From an uncultured Bacteroidales bacterium (GTDB lineage: Bacteria > Bacteroidota > Bacteroidia > Bacteroidales > WCHB1-69), in the NCBI GenBank assembly GCA_937901455.1, contig CALDIA010000167.1:1-16230 (forward strand): DNA of 16,230 bases. Reading direction: 5' to 3'. The notes under the pieces were generated by a model that saw only the letters and a list, made by a program, of their open reading frames with translations, was not told where the DNA came from and ran no database searches. Shown one piece after another: positions 7,183 through 14,768 of this stretch (position 1 is the stretch's first letter; the number at the start of each line of letters is the position of its first letter). The position numbers and the translations under genes are program-made.

Positions 7183-7598
7183 CTTGATAATGACTTTGTC
7201 TTATGGTCGAGCCGACGACTTTGGACCCGATTGACTCTTTGTTTCCAGCCGCCAGCGTCGCCCTCGCTTTCAATCCATAAACTGTGCTTACCATAGTGAC
7301 ACTCTCCACTATTGACCACACACCATCTCCACAGCACGCTGCTCCAGAGAATATGACCAATGGCTGGATGCTCAACACCTTTCTTCGGCAACCAAGTGAT
7401 GCTCTTCATGCGACCTCTCTATCCAAACTCTCTTTTCCAAAAACGCCAGTTTTTACGACTTTATCCGTGGGAAAATATTATAAGAGTGGATGGATAAGAG
7501 AATCACATAGCCTTCCATTTTCTGGCAGACAACTATTATCAACATTTTTTTGTTTATTAATATTTTCTAACAGGGCAATAAAAACACTATTTAAGTTG

Positions 7599-7606
7599 TA
7601 CTTTTG
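7599..7606 (+). promoter_or_regulatory. -7 box for ftsQAZ, TACTTTTG
   Basis: This exact TAnnTTTG match lies 29 bases before the ftsQ ATG in AT-rich DNA. No TTTG is found at the expected -33 position. It would give the ftsQ-ftsA-ftsZ genes a promoter of their own. Confidence 0.45.
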
Positions 7607-7635
7607 TGGCTTATTATTAAAGAAGAATTTTTTTG

Positions 7636-8388
7636 ATGAAAATAGCCAAATTTATTTCTATTTTTGTGTTAATCAGTGCGATATGTGTGCTGATGGTTTT
7701 GGCTATTGTAAACATTCCCAACCAGAAATGTGAAAGTATCCGGGTTACGCCCCACACGCAAAACGAAAGCGTAATCCTTGCTCAATCCGATGTGGAGGAG
7801 ATGCTGAAGGAAGCTGGAATAGAAATCATCGGCAAAAAGATAAAGGAAATCAACTTAGAGCCAATTTCCTTGCTGTTGGAGAAAAATCCTTACGTGGAAA
7901 AAGTCAACTTTATCCATTTTGCCAATGAAAAACTGCTGATTGACTACACGTTGAGAGATGTGGTCCTGCATGTTTTCAACACCCAAGGAGAGCAGTTCTT
8001 TGTGGATAAGAATGGTTATCTCTTGCCGTTTACCCCAAAGATGACGGATTATCTGCCTGTGGCCAACGGCAATATTCACCAATCATATAAAAAGGGAGAA
8101 AAAATCCAAAAGGAATTAATTCCAATCTTCACCATATCGAAAGAGATTAACAAGGATGAGTTTTGCAAAGCCCAATTCCGCCAACTCTACCGGAATGCCG
8201 AAAACCAAGTGGAACTGGTTTCCACCATTGGCAACCACGTTATTGTTTTTGGCGATGAGAGCAATGCTGAAGAGAAATTACAGAATTTGAAGCAGGTTTA
8301 TCAAAAAGGGTTGACACATAAAGGTTTCGATCGGTATGCCCAACTGGATGTGCGTTTTAAAAACAGGGTAATCGCTCAAAAATATTAA
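7636..8388 (+). CDS. ftsQ: Cell division protein FtsQ
   Basis: From the ATG at 7636 this is 250 residues. A TTG directly in front (7633) is the only other candidate. One transmembrane helix lies at about 4-24, followed by a periplasmic part. A POTRA-like domain covers about 31-105, with ILAQSDVEEMLKEAGI and the LLLEKNPYVEKVNF strand-helix pattern typical of FtsQ. A beta domain follows, with FFVDKNGYLLPF (about 121-132) and a C-terminal LDVRFKNRVIAQKY that matches Bacteroidetes FtsQ ends. FtsQ links early cytoplasmic division proteins to the periplasmic wall-synthesis machinery. Sequence conservation is low in this family, so the identification rests on these patterns together with the adjacent ftsA and ftsZ. 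The gap to ftsA is 9 bases. Confidence 0.92.
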   Translation: MKIAKFISIFVLISAICVLMVLAIVNIPNQKCESIRVTPHTQNESVILAQSDVEEMLKEAGIEIIGKKIKEINLEPISLLLEKNPYVEKVNFIHFANEKLLIDYTLRDVVLHVFNTQGEQFFVDKNGYLLPFTPKMTDYLPVANGNIHQSYKKGEKIQKELIPIFTISKEINKDEFCKAQFRQLYRNAENQVELVSTIGNHVIVFGDESNAEEKLQNLKQVYQKGLTHKGFDRYAQLDVRFKNRVIAQKY

Positions 8389-8397
8389 ACAAGGTCT

Positions 8398-9705
8398 ATG
8401 AAAAAGAACAGTTCTGAAAACAATCTGATTGTCAGTCTTGACATTGGTACCACCAAAATAGTGACTATTGTGGGTTATCGCAACGAGAATGGATTAATAG
8501 ATATTCTCGGTTGGGGCAAAGGCGACTCCAATGGTGTGGAATTTGGTGAAATCAAGAATATCTTCCAAACAGTGGACGGTATCATGATTTCCAAGCAGAA
8601 TGCCATTAATCAAGCCGGGTTTGATATTGAGCAGTTTCCTGTGTATGTGGGCGTGGCAGGTCATCATGTGAAGACCAGCAAATACAAACATTACCGCTAT
8701 CGCTACGGCATAGAGGAACCCATTGGCTTAGAAGAGATTGAACAGTTGAGAGAAGAGGTGGAAAAAGTAAACCTCCCTCCTGGAGAGAAACTCATCGATG
8801 TAATTCCTCAGTCGTACCTCATTGACAACGAGCGTGAAGTTTCAAACCCTATAGGTGAATTGGGCCATACCGTCATGGGTACCTACCAGTTGATCACAGG
8901 CAAAGAGTCCGAAATCAACAAGATAATTCGTTGCGGCAAAGGCGCCGACCTGGATTTTCAGGAAATAGTACTGGAACCTATCGCTTCTTCCATTTCCTGT
9001 TTGACAGAAGATGAGAAACAACGCGGCGTAGCCTTAATTGATATCGGCGGCGGTACCACGGATTTGATCATTTATGTGAATGGCAATCCGGTATTCACAA
9101 AAGTGATTGCATTTGGCGGCAATACGATCACCTCCGATATTGCTCAGGTATGCTCCATTTCGCGCGACACGGCCGAGAAACTGAAAATCCAACACGGGAC
9201 TTGTATTGTGGACAAGAGTAACCAAAACAATCTGATTACCATCCCCAAAAATCCTGTTCCAGTTCAGATCAGCGAGCACTATCTGGCCCAGATTATCAAC
9301 GCCCGCGTGGAGCATGACATTATCGGCGCTGTGAAAAACGAAATCGACAACTCCGGCTATGCCAACATGGTCACCAACTGCGGTATCGTGCTGACTGGAG
9401 GAGGTGCACAGCTCAAGCACCTGAAAGAATTGGTGCAGTTCAAGACTGGGTTTACTACCCGCATAGGAATTCCTGAAAACGGATTTGAGAAAAATATTCC
9501 CTCTGACTTGAAGAAGTCGATGTACGCTACAGCCCTCGGTCTGCTGAAATACGGAGCAGAGGAGGAATATGGTGTGGATGAACCCAGCTCCAATGATGAC
9601 GTAGAGGAGCCTGGAAGAAAACCTCGTCCTTCTCGCCCAGAAACCTGGGGCTTCTTTGACAAGGTCAGAATTTTTCTTAAAGAAAGAATCGAACAAGTAT
9701 CATAA
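8398..9705 (+). CDS. ftsA: Cell division protein FtsA
   Basis: This 435-residue actin-like ATPase tethers FtsZ to the membrane. Phosphate-1 is IVSLDIGTTKIVTIVG (11-26). The 1C subdomain that replaces actin 1B lies at about 85-165. Phosphate-2 is VALIDIGGGTTDL (211-223), and the adenosine motif is GIVLTGGGAQLKHL (329-342). After a Pro/acidic linker (about 388-415), the C-terminus GFFDKVRIFLKERIEQVS (418-435) is the expected amphipathic membrane-targeting helix. The length and order of motifs are normal. The gene lies 9 bases after ftsQ and 48 bases before ftsZ, which is consistent with one transcript. Confidence 0.97.
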   Translation: MKKNSSENNLIVSLDIGTTKIVTIVGYRNENGLIDILGWGKGDSNGVEFGEIKNIFQTVDGIMISKQNAINQAGFDIEQFPVYVGVAGHHVKTSKYKHYRYRYGIEEPIGLEEIEQLREEVEKVNLPPGEKLIDVIPQSYLIDNEREVSNPIGELGHTVMGTYQLITGKESEINKIIRCGKGADLDFQEIVLEPIASSISCLTEDEKQRGVALIDIGGGTTDLIIYVNGNPVFTKVIAFGGNTITSDIAQVCSISRDTAEKLKIQHGTCIVDKSNQNNLITIPKNPVPVQISEHYLAQIINARVEHDIIGAVKNEIDNSGYANMVTNCGIVLTGGGAQLKHLKELVQFKTGFTTRIGIPENGFEKNIPSDLKKSMYATALGLLKYGAEEEYGVDEPSSNDDVEEPGRKPRPSRPETWGFFDKVRIFLKERIEQVS

Positions 9706-9753
9706 TACTATAATCCCATAGAATAACCATTTTACCTATTAATATTTTTAACT

Positions 9754-11160
9754 ATGACAGGAAAATTTGATATGACACCGGATTTTGGCACGCACGAGAA
9801 CTCATCCATCATCAAAGTACTGGGTGTAGGTGGCGGTGGCAGCAATGCGGTAGCGCATATGTATAGCGAAGGCATTAAAGGTGTCGATTTTATGATTTGC
9901 AATACCGACCAAGGCCATTTGGATCAAAGCCCGATACCTCAAAAACTCCTTTTAGGCAATGGCCTGGGCGCTGGAGCAAAACCCGAAAAAGCCCGCCAAT
10001 ATGCCATGGAGTGCAAAGATAAAATCGCTGAATTCATCGGCGAAGAGACCCAGATGCTCTTTATTACCGCTGGCATGGGCAAAGGAACTGGCACAGGCGC
10101 CTCCCCAGTGATCGCTGAAGTGGCCCACAATATGGGCATCCTGACTATCGGTGTGGTGACCTCCCCTTTCGAGTATGAAGGCAAACGCAGAATACGCCAA
10201 GCCCAAGAAGGTATTGAAGAGTTGTCCAAACACGTGGACTCTTTGATTGTAATAAAAAATGAAAATATCCTGAAATATTATCAGGATGAGGATATTCTGA
10301 ACTCCTATGGCTATGCTAATGACGTGCTCAAAAACGCCTGCAAGTGTATCGCCGAGATGATTACCTGCGACTATTACCAAAATGTGGATTTTAACGATGT
10401 GAAGACGGTGATGACCAATAGCGGAAGAGCTATGCTTGGCATCGCAACGGCACGGGGTGAAGGCAGAATCCAAAAGGTGGTCGATGAAGCACTCGCTTGT
10501 CCGCTGCTGGATTCTTCCGTAATCCAAAACGCCGAAAACTTCCTCTTCTTTATCTCCTTTGGCCCCAACGCCCATTTCACAGGTTCCGAACTGAAGGAAA
10601 TTACCACTCGCCTGCAAGAACTCCAAAGCGACGACGCTGAAATCATCCATGGTATGGGCGTGGATGAATCCCTAGATGATGCCGTTAAATTGTCTGTCAT
10701 CATTACTAAGTTTGACACACCTGCTTCCTCTCTCAAGAATAGTAATTCTATTGTTGAGGATTCAGCTGAAAACAATGTTATCAGCACCACAGACGTACTC
10801 TTCGGTCAACAAATTGATGAACACAACAATCCGATGGATATCATCGCCCCTGTACCAAATGCCCCAGAAGAGCTTATGAGTGTGGAGGAACCTCACGAAA
10901 TGGTTCAAGAAACTATTGTTTCAGAGCCTGTTCTTGAGGCCCAAGGTCAAGGCCCCATTAAGATTGAGGACTATAACGAGACCGATGATAGAGATTGGTT
11001 CGACAAAGTCAACACCCCCACTATCTTACGGCAGATGAAAAGCTCTTCTGACGCCCATCCTACCATGGTGCTCCAAGAAGAACCCATTAAATCTAACCCA
11101 TTGTTTGAAAATAGCAACGGCAACGATTTGAATGAATTCTTTATGGATTTGGCTGATTAG
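9754..11160 (+). CDS. ftsZ: Cell division protein FtsZ, with unusual nucleotide-pocket residues
   Basis: This 468-residue tubulin-like GTPase forms the Z-ring. VLGVGGGGSNAV (22-33) is the T1 loop. The tubulin signature is GMGKGTGTGASPV (107-119), where the usual sequence is GMGGGTGTGAAPV. The T7 catalytic loop NVDFNDVKTVM (210-220) keeps the two acidic residues D212 and D215. Before T3, the segment LLLGNGLGAGAKPEKAR (66-82) is about four residues shorter than in typical FtsZ (compare IQIGSGITKGLGAGANPEVG in E. coli). After residue 320 there is an acidic disordered linker, then NTPTILRQMK (420-429), which looks like the FtsA-binding C-terminal peptide. About 40 more residues follow, ending NEFFMDLAD. 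The substitutions occur with all catalytic residues intact, so the protein is probably functional. Confidence 0.97.
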   Translation: MTGKFDMTPDFGTHENSSIIKVLGVGGGGSNAVAHMYSEGIKGVDFMICNTDQGHLDQSPIPQKLLLGNGLGAGAKPEKARQYAMECKDKIAEFIGEETQMLFITAGMGKGTGTGASPVIAEVAHNMGILTIGVVTSPFEYEGKRRIRQAQEGIEELSKHVDSLIVIKNENILKYYQDEDILNSYGYANDVLKNACKCIAEMITCDYYQNVDFNDVKTVMTNSGRAMLGIATARGEGRIQKVVDEALACPLLDSSVIQNAENFLFFISFGPNAHFTGSELKEITTRLQELQSDDAEIIHGMGVDESLDDAVKLSVIITKFDTPASSLKNSNSIVEDSAENNVISTTDVLFGQQIDEHNNPMDIIAPVPNAPEELMSVEEPHEMVQETIVSEPVLEAQGQGPIKIEDYNETDDRDWFDKVNTPTILRQMKSSSDAHPTMVLQEEPIKSNPLFENSNGNDLNEFFMDLAD

Positions 11161-11179
11161 ATTAAAATATCCATAAATC

Positions 11180-11212
11180 AAGAACGAGGGGATGCTTCAT
11201 CTCCTCGTTCTT
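11180..11212. terminator. Intrinsic terminator after ftsZ, shared with convergent aroB
   Basis: A 15-pair stem (11180-11194 with 11198-11212) contains AGAACGAGG and CCTCGTTCT with one G-T pair, a three-base loop and a following TTTT. It lies 19 bases after the ftsZ stop and faces the aroB stop at 11270. A second, AT-rich hairpin (11221-11241, arms CCC/GGG and T6/A6) lies nearer aroB and may help terminate the minus-strand transcript. Confidence 0.8.
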
Positions 11213-11269
11213 TTGCTTATCCCATTTTTTGAAAAAACGGGAGGAATACTTCCATAAAACAAGCATTTT

Positions 11270-12298
11270 TTATGACAAATACATATCGTTTTCTTGTGCT
11301 TGAAAGAAAGATCTTACAGCTGCCACATCAATCAGACAATCGGTGACTGCATGACCTATGCTGTGAAGCAGTGTGAAGTTGATTTTTCCCGATTGATTCT
11401 TTTTATCTTGAAGCATATAGTTTATAAGAGTATCTATCATTGATTCATGGAATGAAAAGGACGGAAAATGACGAGATATGAGTTGCTGGATTTGAGCAAG
11501 TTCTTCTCTGGACAACGAGAGAAACTTATGCGACAAAGCCGCTTCATACAAGATGCCGATTGCCACCGCAACTCCATGAGGCAGACCCTTATAGTTCATG
11601 TTATAACTTTCAACGGCATGGCCTATGGTATGCCCAAAATTGAGAATGTGTCGCTCTTTTTTGTCTAAAGGGTCGACGGCCACTACATGTTTTTTGAATG
11701 ATGCACAGTCTATAATCCATTGCGGCTGGATGACTTCATGAGAGAGTTCTTGTAAGTCTGCAAGTTGCTGGAACAGGCTTGGAAGGCCGATGACGGCATA
11801 TTTAACCATTTCTCCAAAACCGCTGAGTAGTTCTTCTTGAGGTAGTGTGGCTAACAAGGCGTTGTCCGCAGGGATGATGGCAGCGGGTTGCTCAATTCTG
11901 CCAATGCAGTTTTTAACATGTTCCATATTTACCCCAACCTTACCGCCAATAGCCGCATCAATCATAGAAATCAGGGTGGTGGGATAGTTTACATATCGAA
12001 CACCTCGTTTATAGATGGAAGCCACAAAACCACCCAAGTCGCAAATCATGCCGCCACCAAAGTTGACTATGACTAGAGACGTGTCATATTGCTGAGATAA
12101 CAATTGTTGGCAAATTTCCGCTGCCTGCATCAGACTTTTATGACATTCACCGGCAGGAATCACAATCTTCTGGCATTGGAAATTTTCAGTTAGCGAGATC
12201 AAGTGTTGTGGATAAAGCGCATTTACATGGTCGTCGGTGAGAACTACCACTTGATGGGCATCCAATTGCCTTAGGGCATGTAGAAGATCTTCAACCAT
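11270..12298 (-). CDS. aroB: 3-dehydroquinate synthase, short N-terminus
   Basis: This 342-residue protein converts DAHP to 3-dehydroquinate in the shikimate pathway, using NAD and a divalent metal. The NAD-binding block is NFGGGMICDLGGFVASIYKR (79-98), followed by PTTLISMIDAAIGGKVGVN (106-124). Likely metal ligands are E163 in SGFGEMVKY, H223 in ILNFGHTIGHA and H241 in LPHGVAV. The DKKN..G block lies near 298-304. The first recognisable strand (VVVLTDD) begins at residue 17, about 20 residues earlier than in E. coli AroB, so the initial beta strands are missing or very short. No earlier start is possible because the typA stop codon lies in the same frame one codon upstream. It is translated from the typA transcript, probably by reinitiation. 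Confidence 0.93.
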   Translation of the reverse strand: MVEDLLHALRQLDAHQVVVLTDDHVNALYPQHLISLTENFQCQKIVIPAGECHKSLMQAAEICQQLLSQQYDTSLVIVNFGGGMICDLGGFVASIYKRGVRYVNYPTTLISMIDAAIGGKVGVNMEHVKNCIGRIEQPAAIIPADNALLATLPQEELLSGFGEMVKYAVIGLPSLFQQLADLQELSHEVIQPQWIIDCASFKKHVVAVDPLDKKERHILNFGHTIGHAVESYNMNYKGLPHGVAVAIGILYEAALSHKFLSLSREELAQIQQLISRHFPSFSFHESMIDTLINYMLQDKKNQSGKINFTLLHSIGHAVTDCLIDVAAVRSFFQAQENDMYLS

Positions 12299-12301
12299 GG
12301 G

Positions 12302-14119
12302 TTAGATGGTGTCTTGGGCGCGCTTTTCAGCACGTTTTCTTTCTGTTTCGTCCAAGATGATTTTACGGAGTCGCAGTGATTGCGGCGTAATCTCTAAATA
12401 TTCGTCTTTGGCAATGAATTCCATGTATTGCTCCAATGAGTACTTGATGGCCGGAGCTAGCACTAACTTTTCATCTGAACCGGCGGCTCGCATATTGGAT
12501 AGTTTCTTAGACTTGCATACATTAATGACTAAGTCGCCCTGGCGGATATGCTCGCCAATGACTTGGCCTGCATAAACTTGGTCACCAGGTTCAATGAAAA
12601 ACTTTCCGCGGTCTTGTAGCTTGTTGAGCGCATAGGCGTAAGCTTGACCAGTCTCCATTGCAATTAATGACCCGGCGTGTCTTCCAGGAAGTTCTCCTTT
12701 CCAAGGTTGGAATTCAATGAATCGGTGTGATATAATGGCCTCCCCTTCGGTGGCTGTTAACAATTGATTGGTAAGGCCAATAATGCCTCTCGAAGGAATA
12801 TTGAAGTTGAGGTGGACACGGTCGTTGAGCGTGTCCATGGACAACAACTCTCCTTTGCGACGCGACACGTAGTCAATCACACGGCTGGACATTTCCTCGG
12901 GAACCAAAACTAACAGTTGCTCTATGGGCTCACATTTCACGCCATCGATTTCTTTGATGATAACTTGCGGTTGTCCAACCTGTAGTTCGTAACCTTCGCG
13001 GCGCATAGTTTCAATGAGAATGGAGAGATGCAAGATGCCGCGGCCAAATACGTTCAAACGATCAGGCGAATCGGTCTCTTCGATACGCATAGCCAAGTTG
13101 CGCTCCAGTTCTGCAAACAGACGGTCGCGTAAGTGCCGAGAAGTGACATATTTTCCCTCTTTGCCAAAGAAAGGCGAATTATTGATAGTGAACAACATAC
13201 TCATGGTAGGTTCATCCACTTTGATGGGTGTGAGTTGCTCCGGATTTTCAAAATCTGCAACCGTGTCGCCAATTTCAAAATCTTCCAAACCTAATATGGC
13301 ACAAATTTCTCCGGCTTCCACAGGCGTTTTTATCTTTTCTTTACCTAATCCCTCAAAAACATACAGTTCTTTTACCTTGGACTGTTCAACGGTACCGTCA
13401 CGTTTGACCAGTGACACAGATTGTCCCCATTGTATGGAGCCTCTTTTTACACGTCCTACAGCAATACGTCCCACGTACGAAGAGTAGTCCAAAGAGGAAA
13501 TCATCATCTGCAAGTTACCCTCTTCCACTTTAGGAGCGGGTATGTATTGTACGATGGTATCTAACAGATAAGAGATGTCATTGGTAGGATTCTGCCAGTC
13601 TGGTCCCATCCATCCGTTTTTAGCAGAGCCGTAGACGGTTGGGAAGTCCAATTGTTCGTCAGATGCACCCAAATTGAACATGAGTTCAAAAACGGCTTCT
13701 TGTGCCAAGTCGGCTTGGCAGTTGGGTTTGTCAACCTTGTTGATGACAACGATAGGTTTCAGCCCCAATTCAATGGCTTTTTGTGTCACAAAGCGGGTTT
13801 GTGGCATGGGGCCCTCAAAAGCATCCACCACCAGCAGCACACCATCTGCCATATTAAGCACACGTTCCACCTCTCCCCCAAAGTCGCTATGTCCCGGAGT
13901 ATCTATCACATTGATTTTAACTCCTTTGTAACGAACAGACACATTTTTTGAGAGAATAGTGATGCCTCGTTCCCGCTCCAGATCATTATTGTCCAAAACC
14001 AAATCTTGAACCTGCTGGTTTTCCCTGAACAGGTGAGCTTGGTGTAAAATGCGGTCCACCAAGGTTGTTTTTCCGTGATCAACGTGAGCAATTATAGCTA
14101 TATTTCTGATGTTCTGCAT
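12302..14119 (-). CDS. typA: Translational GTPase TypA/BipA
   Basis: With the start at the ATG ending at 14119 (protein start MQNIRNIAIIAHVDHGKTT), this is 605 residues, normal for the family. An upstream ATG at 14146 would add nine residues but overlaps the -7 box. GTPase motifs are AHVDHGKTT (11-19), RGITI (51-55), DTPGHSDFGGEV (73-84) and NKVDKPNCQ (127-135). Domain II, the EF-G-like domain with GRGILHLSILIETMRREGYEL and the BipA-specific C-terminal domain with FNIPSRGIIGL and MRAAGSDEKLVLAPA follow in order. BipA binds the ribosome near the EF-G site and supports ribosome assembly, particularly at low temperature or under stress. The stop codon is three bases from the aroB start, in the same frame. 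Confidence 0.97.
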   Translation of the reverse strand: MQNIRNIAIIAHVDHGKTTLVDRILHQAHLFRENQQVQDLVLDNNDLERERGITILSKNVSVRYKGVKINVIDTPGHSDFGGEVERVLNMADGVLLVVDAFEGPMPQTRFVTQKAIELGLKPIVVINKVDKPNCQADLAQEAVFELMFNLGASDEQLDFPTVYGSAKNGWMGPDWQNPTNDISYLLDTIVQYIPAPKVEEGNLQMMISSLDYSSYVGRIAVGRVKRGSIQWGQSVSLVKRDGTVEQSKVKELYVFEGLGKEKIKTPVEAGEICAILGLEDFEIGDTVADFENPEQLTPIKVDEPTMSMLFTINNSPFFGKEGKYVTSRHLRDRLFAELERNLAMRIEETDSPDRLNVFGRGILHLSILIETMRREGYELQVGQPQVIIKEIDGVKCEPIEQLLVLVPEEMSSRVIDYVSRRKGELLSMDTLNDRVHLNFNIPSRGIIGLTNQLLTATEGEAIISHRFIEFQPWKGELPGRHAGSLIAMETGQAYAYALNKLQDRGKFFIEPGDQVYAGQVIGEHIRQGDLVINVCKSKKLSNMRAAGSDEKLVLAPAIKYSLEQYMEFIAKDEYLEITPQSLRLRKIILDETERKRAEKRAQDTI

Positions 14120-14143
14120 GTTGTAAATTTTTAAAATAATCAG

Positions 14144-14151
14144 CAAAAATA
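14144..14151 (-). promoter_or_regulatory. -7 box for typA-aroB, TATTTTTG
   Basis: On the minus strand, TATTTTTG (14151-14144) is an exact TAnnTTTG match, 24 bases before the chosen typA ATG at 14119 and downstream of the lptC stop. No clear TTTG is seen at -33. It suggests that typA-aroB is transcribed separately from the lptC unit. Confidence 0.5.
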
Positions 14152-14185
14152 CATATTTTTGGAATTGAATTATGTGTATCTGATT

Positions 14186-14755
14186 TTAAAAGTCGAAACC
14201 ATTCATTTCACCGCGAGGATGAATGATGGTGTATTTGGTAAAGCGTTCGTCAGCGGTAAAGCCGTCCCCATAGTTGACGGATCCGTCGGCTTTTTTCTGT
14301 TTCACCAAAGCGTTGGAATAGATTGTACGGGTGCGTTGGTCCCAGATTATTTCTTCGGTTTCCAAGGTGTCGCCTTTTATTACATCTTTTATGACGACAT
14401 TTTTGGAGGCTCTATATACGGAGTTATTTTCATAGGAGGCGTAGTCTGCCGTGATAATTGCTTGTTTGTTGCCACTTTCAGTGTAAGATGTGATGGTGAT
14501 TCCTTCTGGGCAATCGGTATAGTTGACCGTGTCGCTGGCGTAGCGGTTGAGTATGGGTGTGGACACCACGAAACTGACGATGCCAGAGTCGCTAATTGTT
14601 ATCGTAATGTTTTGCGCGGATTCATCAGGGTATTTTCCTTGATAGGACAGGAGCTTGGAACCTTCTTTATCTTTATTGCAAGAAATAAGGAACACCATCA
14701 GGCCGATGGTCATGATGGTGTTCCTTAGATAAGATGTAAGGGGGAATCTTAGCAT
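14186..14755 (-). CDS. lptC: LPS export periplasmic lipoprotein LptC
   Basis: This 189-residue protein is a Bacteroidetes-type LptC. A hydrophobic N-terminal segment ends in LISC with the Cys at residue 26, so it is probably lipid-anchored where the proteobacterial protein has a transmembrane helix. The mature part has the LptC/OstA beta pattern: TITISDSGIVSFVVSTP, PEGITITSYTESG, AIITADYASYENNSVYRASKNVVI (in parts), LETEEIIWDQRTRTIYSN and GDGFTADERFTKYTI. LptC bridges the LptB2FG transporter in the inner membrane and the LptA-like periplasmic bridge, carrying LPS outward. It follows a TPR gene by 13 bases, an arrangement that I recall from other Bacteroidetes. The hemolysin/CorC-like gene that I would expect next is replaced by typA-aroB. 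Confidence 0.88.
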   Translation of the reverse strand: MLRFPLTSYLRNTIMTIGLMVFLISCNKDKEGSKLLSYQGKYPDESAQNITITISDSGIVSFVVSTPILNRYASDTVNYTDCPEGITITSYTESGNKQAIITADYASYENNSVYRASKNVVIKDVIKGDTLETEEIIWDQRTRTIYSNALVKQKKADGSVNYGDGFTADERFTKYTIIHPRGEMNGFDF

Positions 14756-14768
14756 TGAGTTGCTTTGA

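Larger units (their letters stand above)
7068..7635. other. Intergenic stretch of about 570 bases without a recognisable gene
   Basis: Two parts can be distinguished. Bases about 7068-7440 have GC content similar to the coding regions and contain the strong 17-bp hairpin at 7147-7182. Frames are open on both strands there (for example 7131-7409 minus), but none has a recognisable domain, a good start or Bacteroidetes-like composition. Bases about 7440-7635 are AT-rich and carry the probable ftsQ promoter. A decayed gene, a repeat family or a structured RNA is possible for the first part, and I cannot choose between them. I see no tRNA-like T-arm. Confidence 0.5.

Noticed and set aside
6950..7378. 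Minus-strand frame overlapping the buk end and the gap
   Set aside because: Its 3' part is antisense to buk and its 5' part passes through the hairpin; no start, domain or promoter supports it.
7284..7733. Plus-strand frame across the ftsQ start and the gap before it
   Set aside because: It overlaps ftsQ in another frame, has biased composition and no domain, and runs through the AT-rich promoter region.
14120..14146. Earlier ATG for typA adding nine residues
   Set aside because: It coincides with the -7 box, and TypA proteins begin near IRNIAIIAHVDHGKTT.
14159..14728. Plus-strand frame of 189 residues opposite lptC, of equal length
   Set aside because: It lies antisense to a clear LptC and has no recognisable motif or promoter; the equal length is a coincidence.
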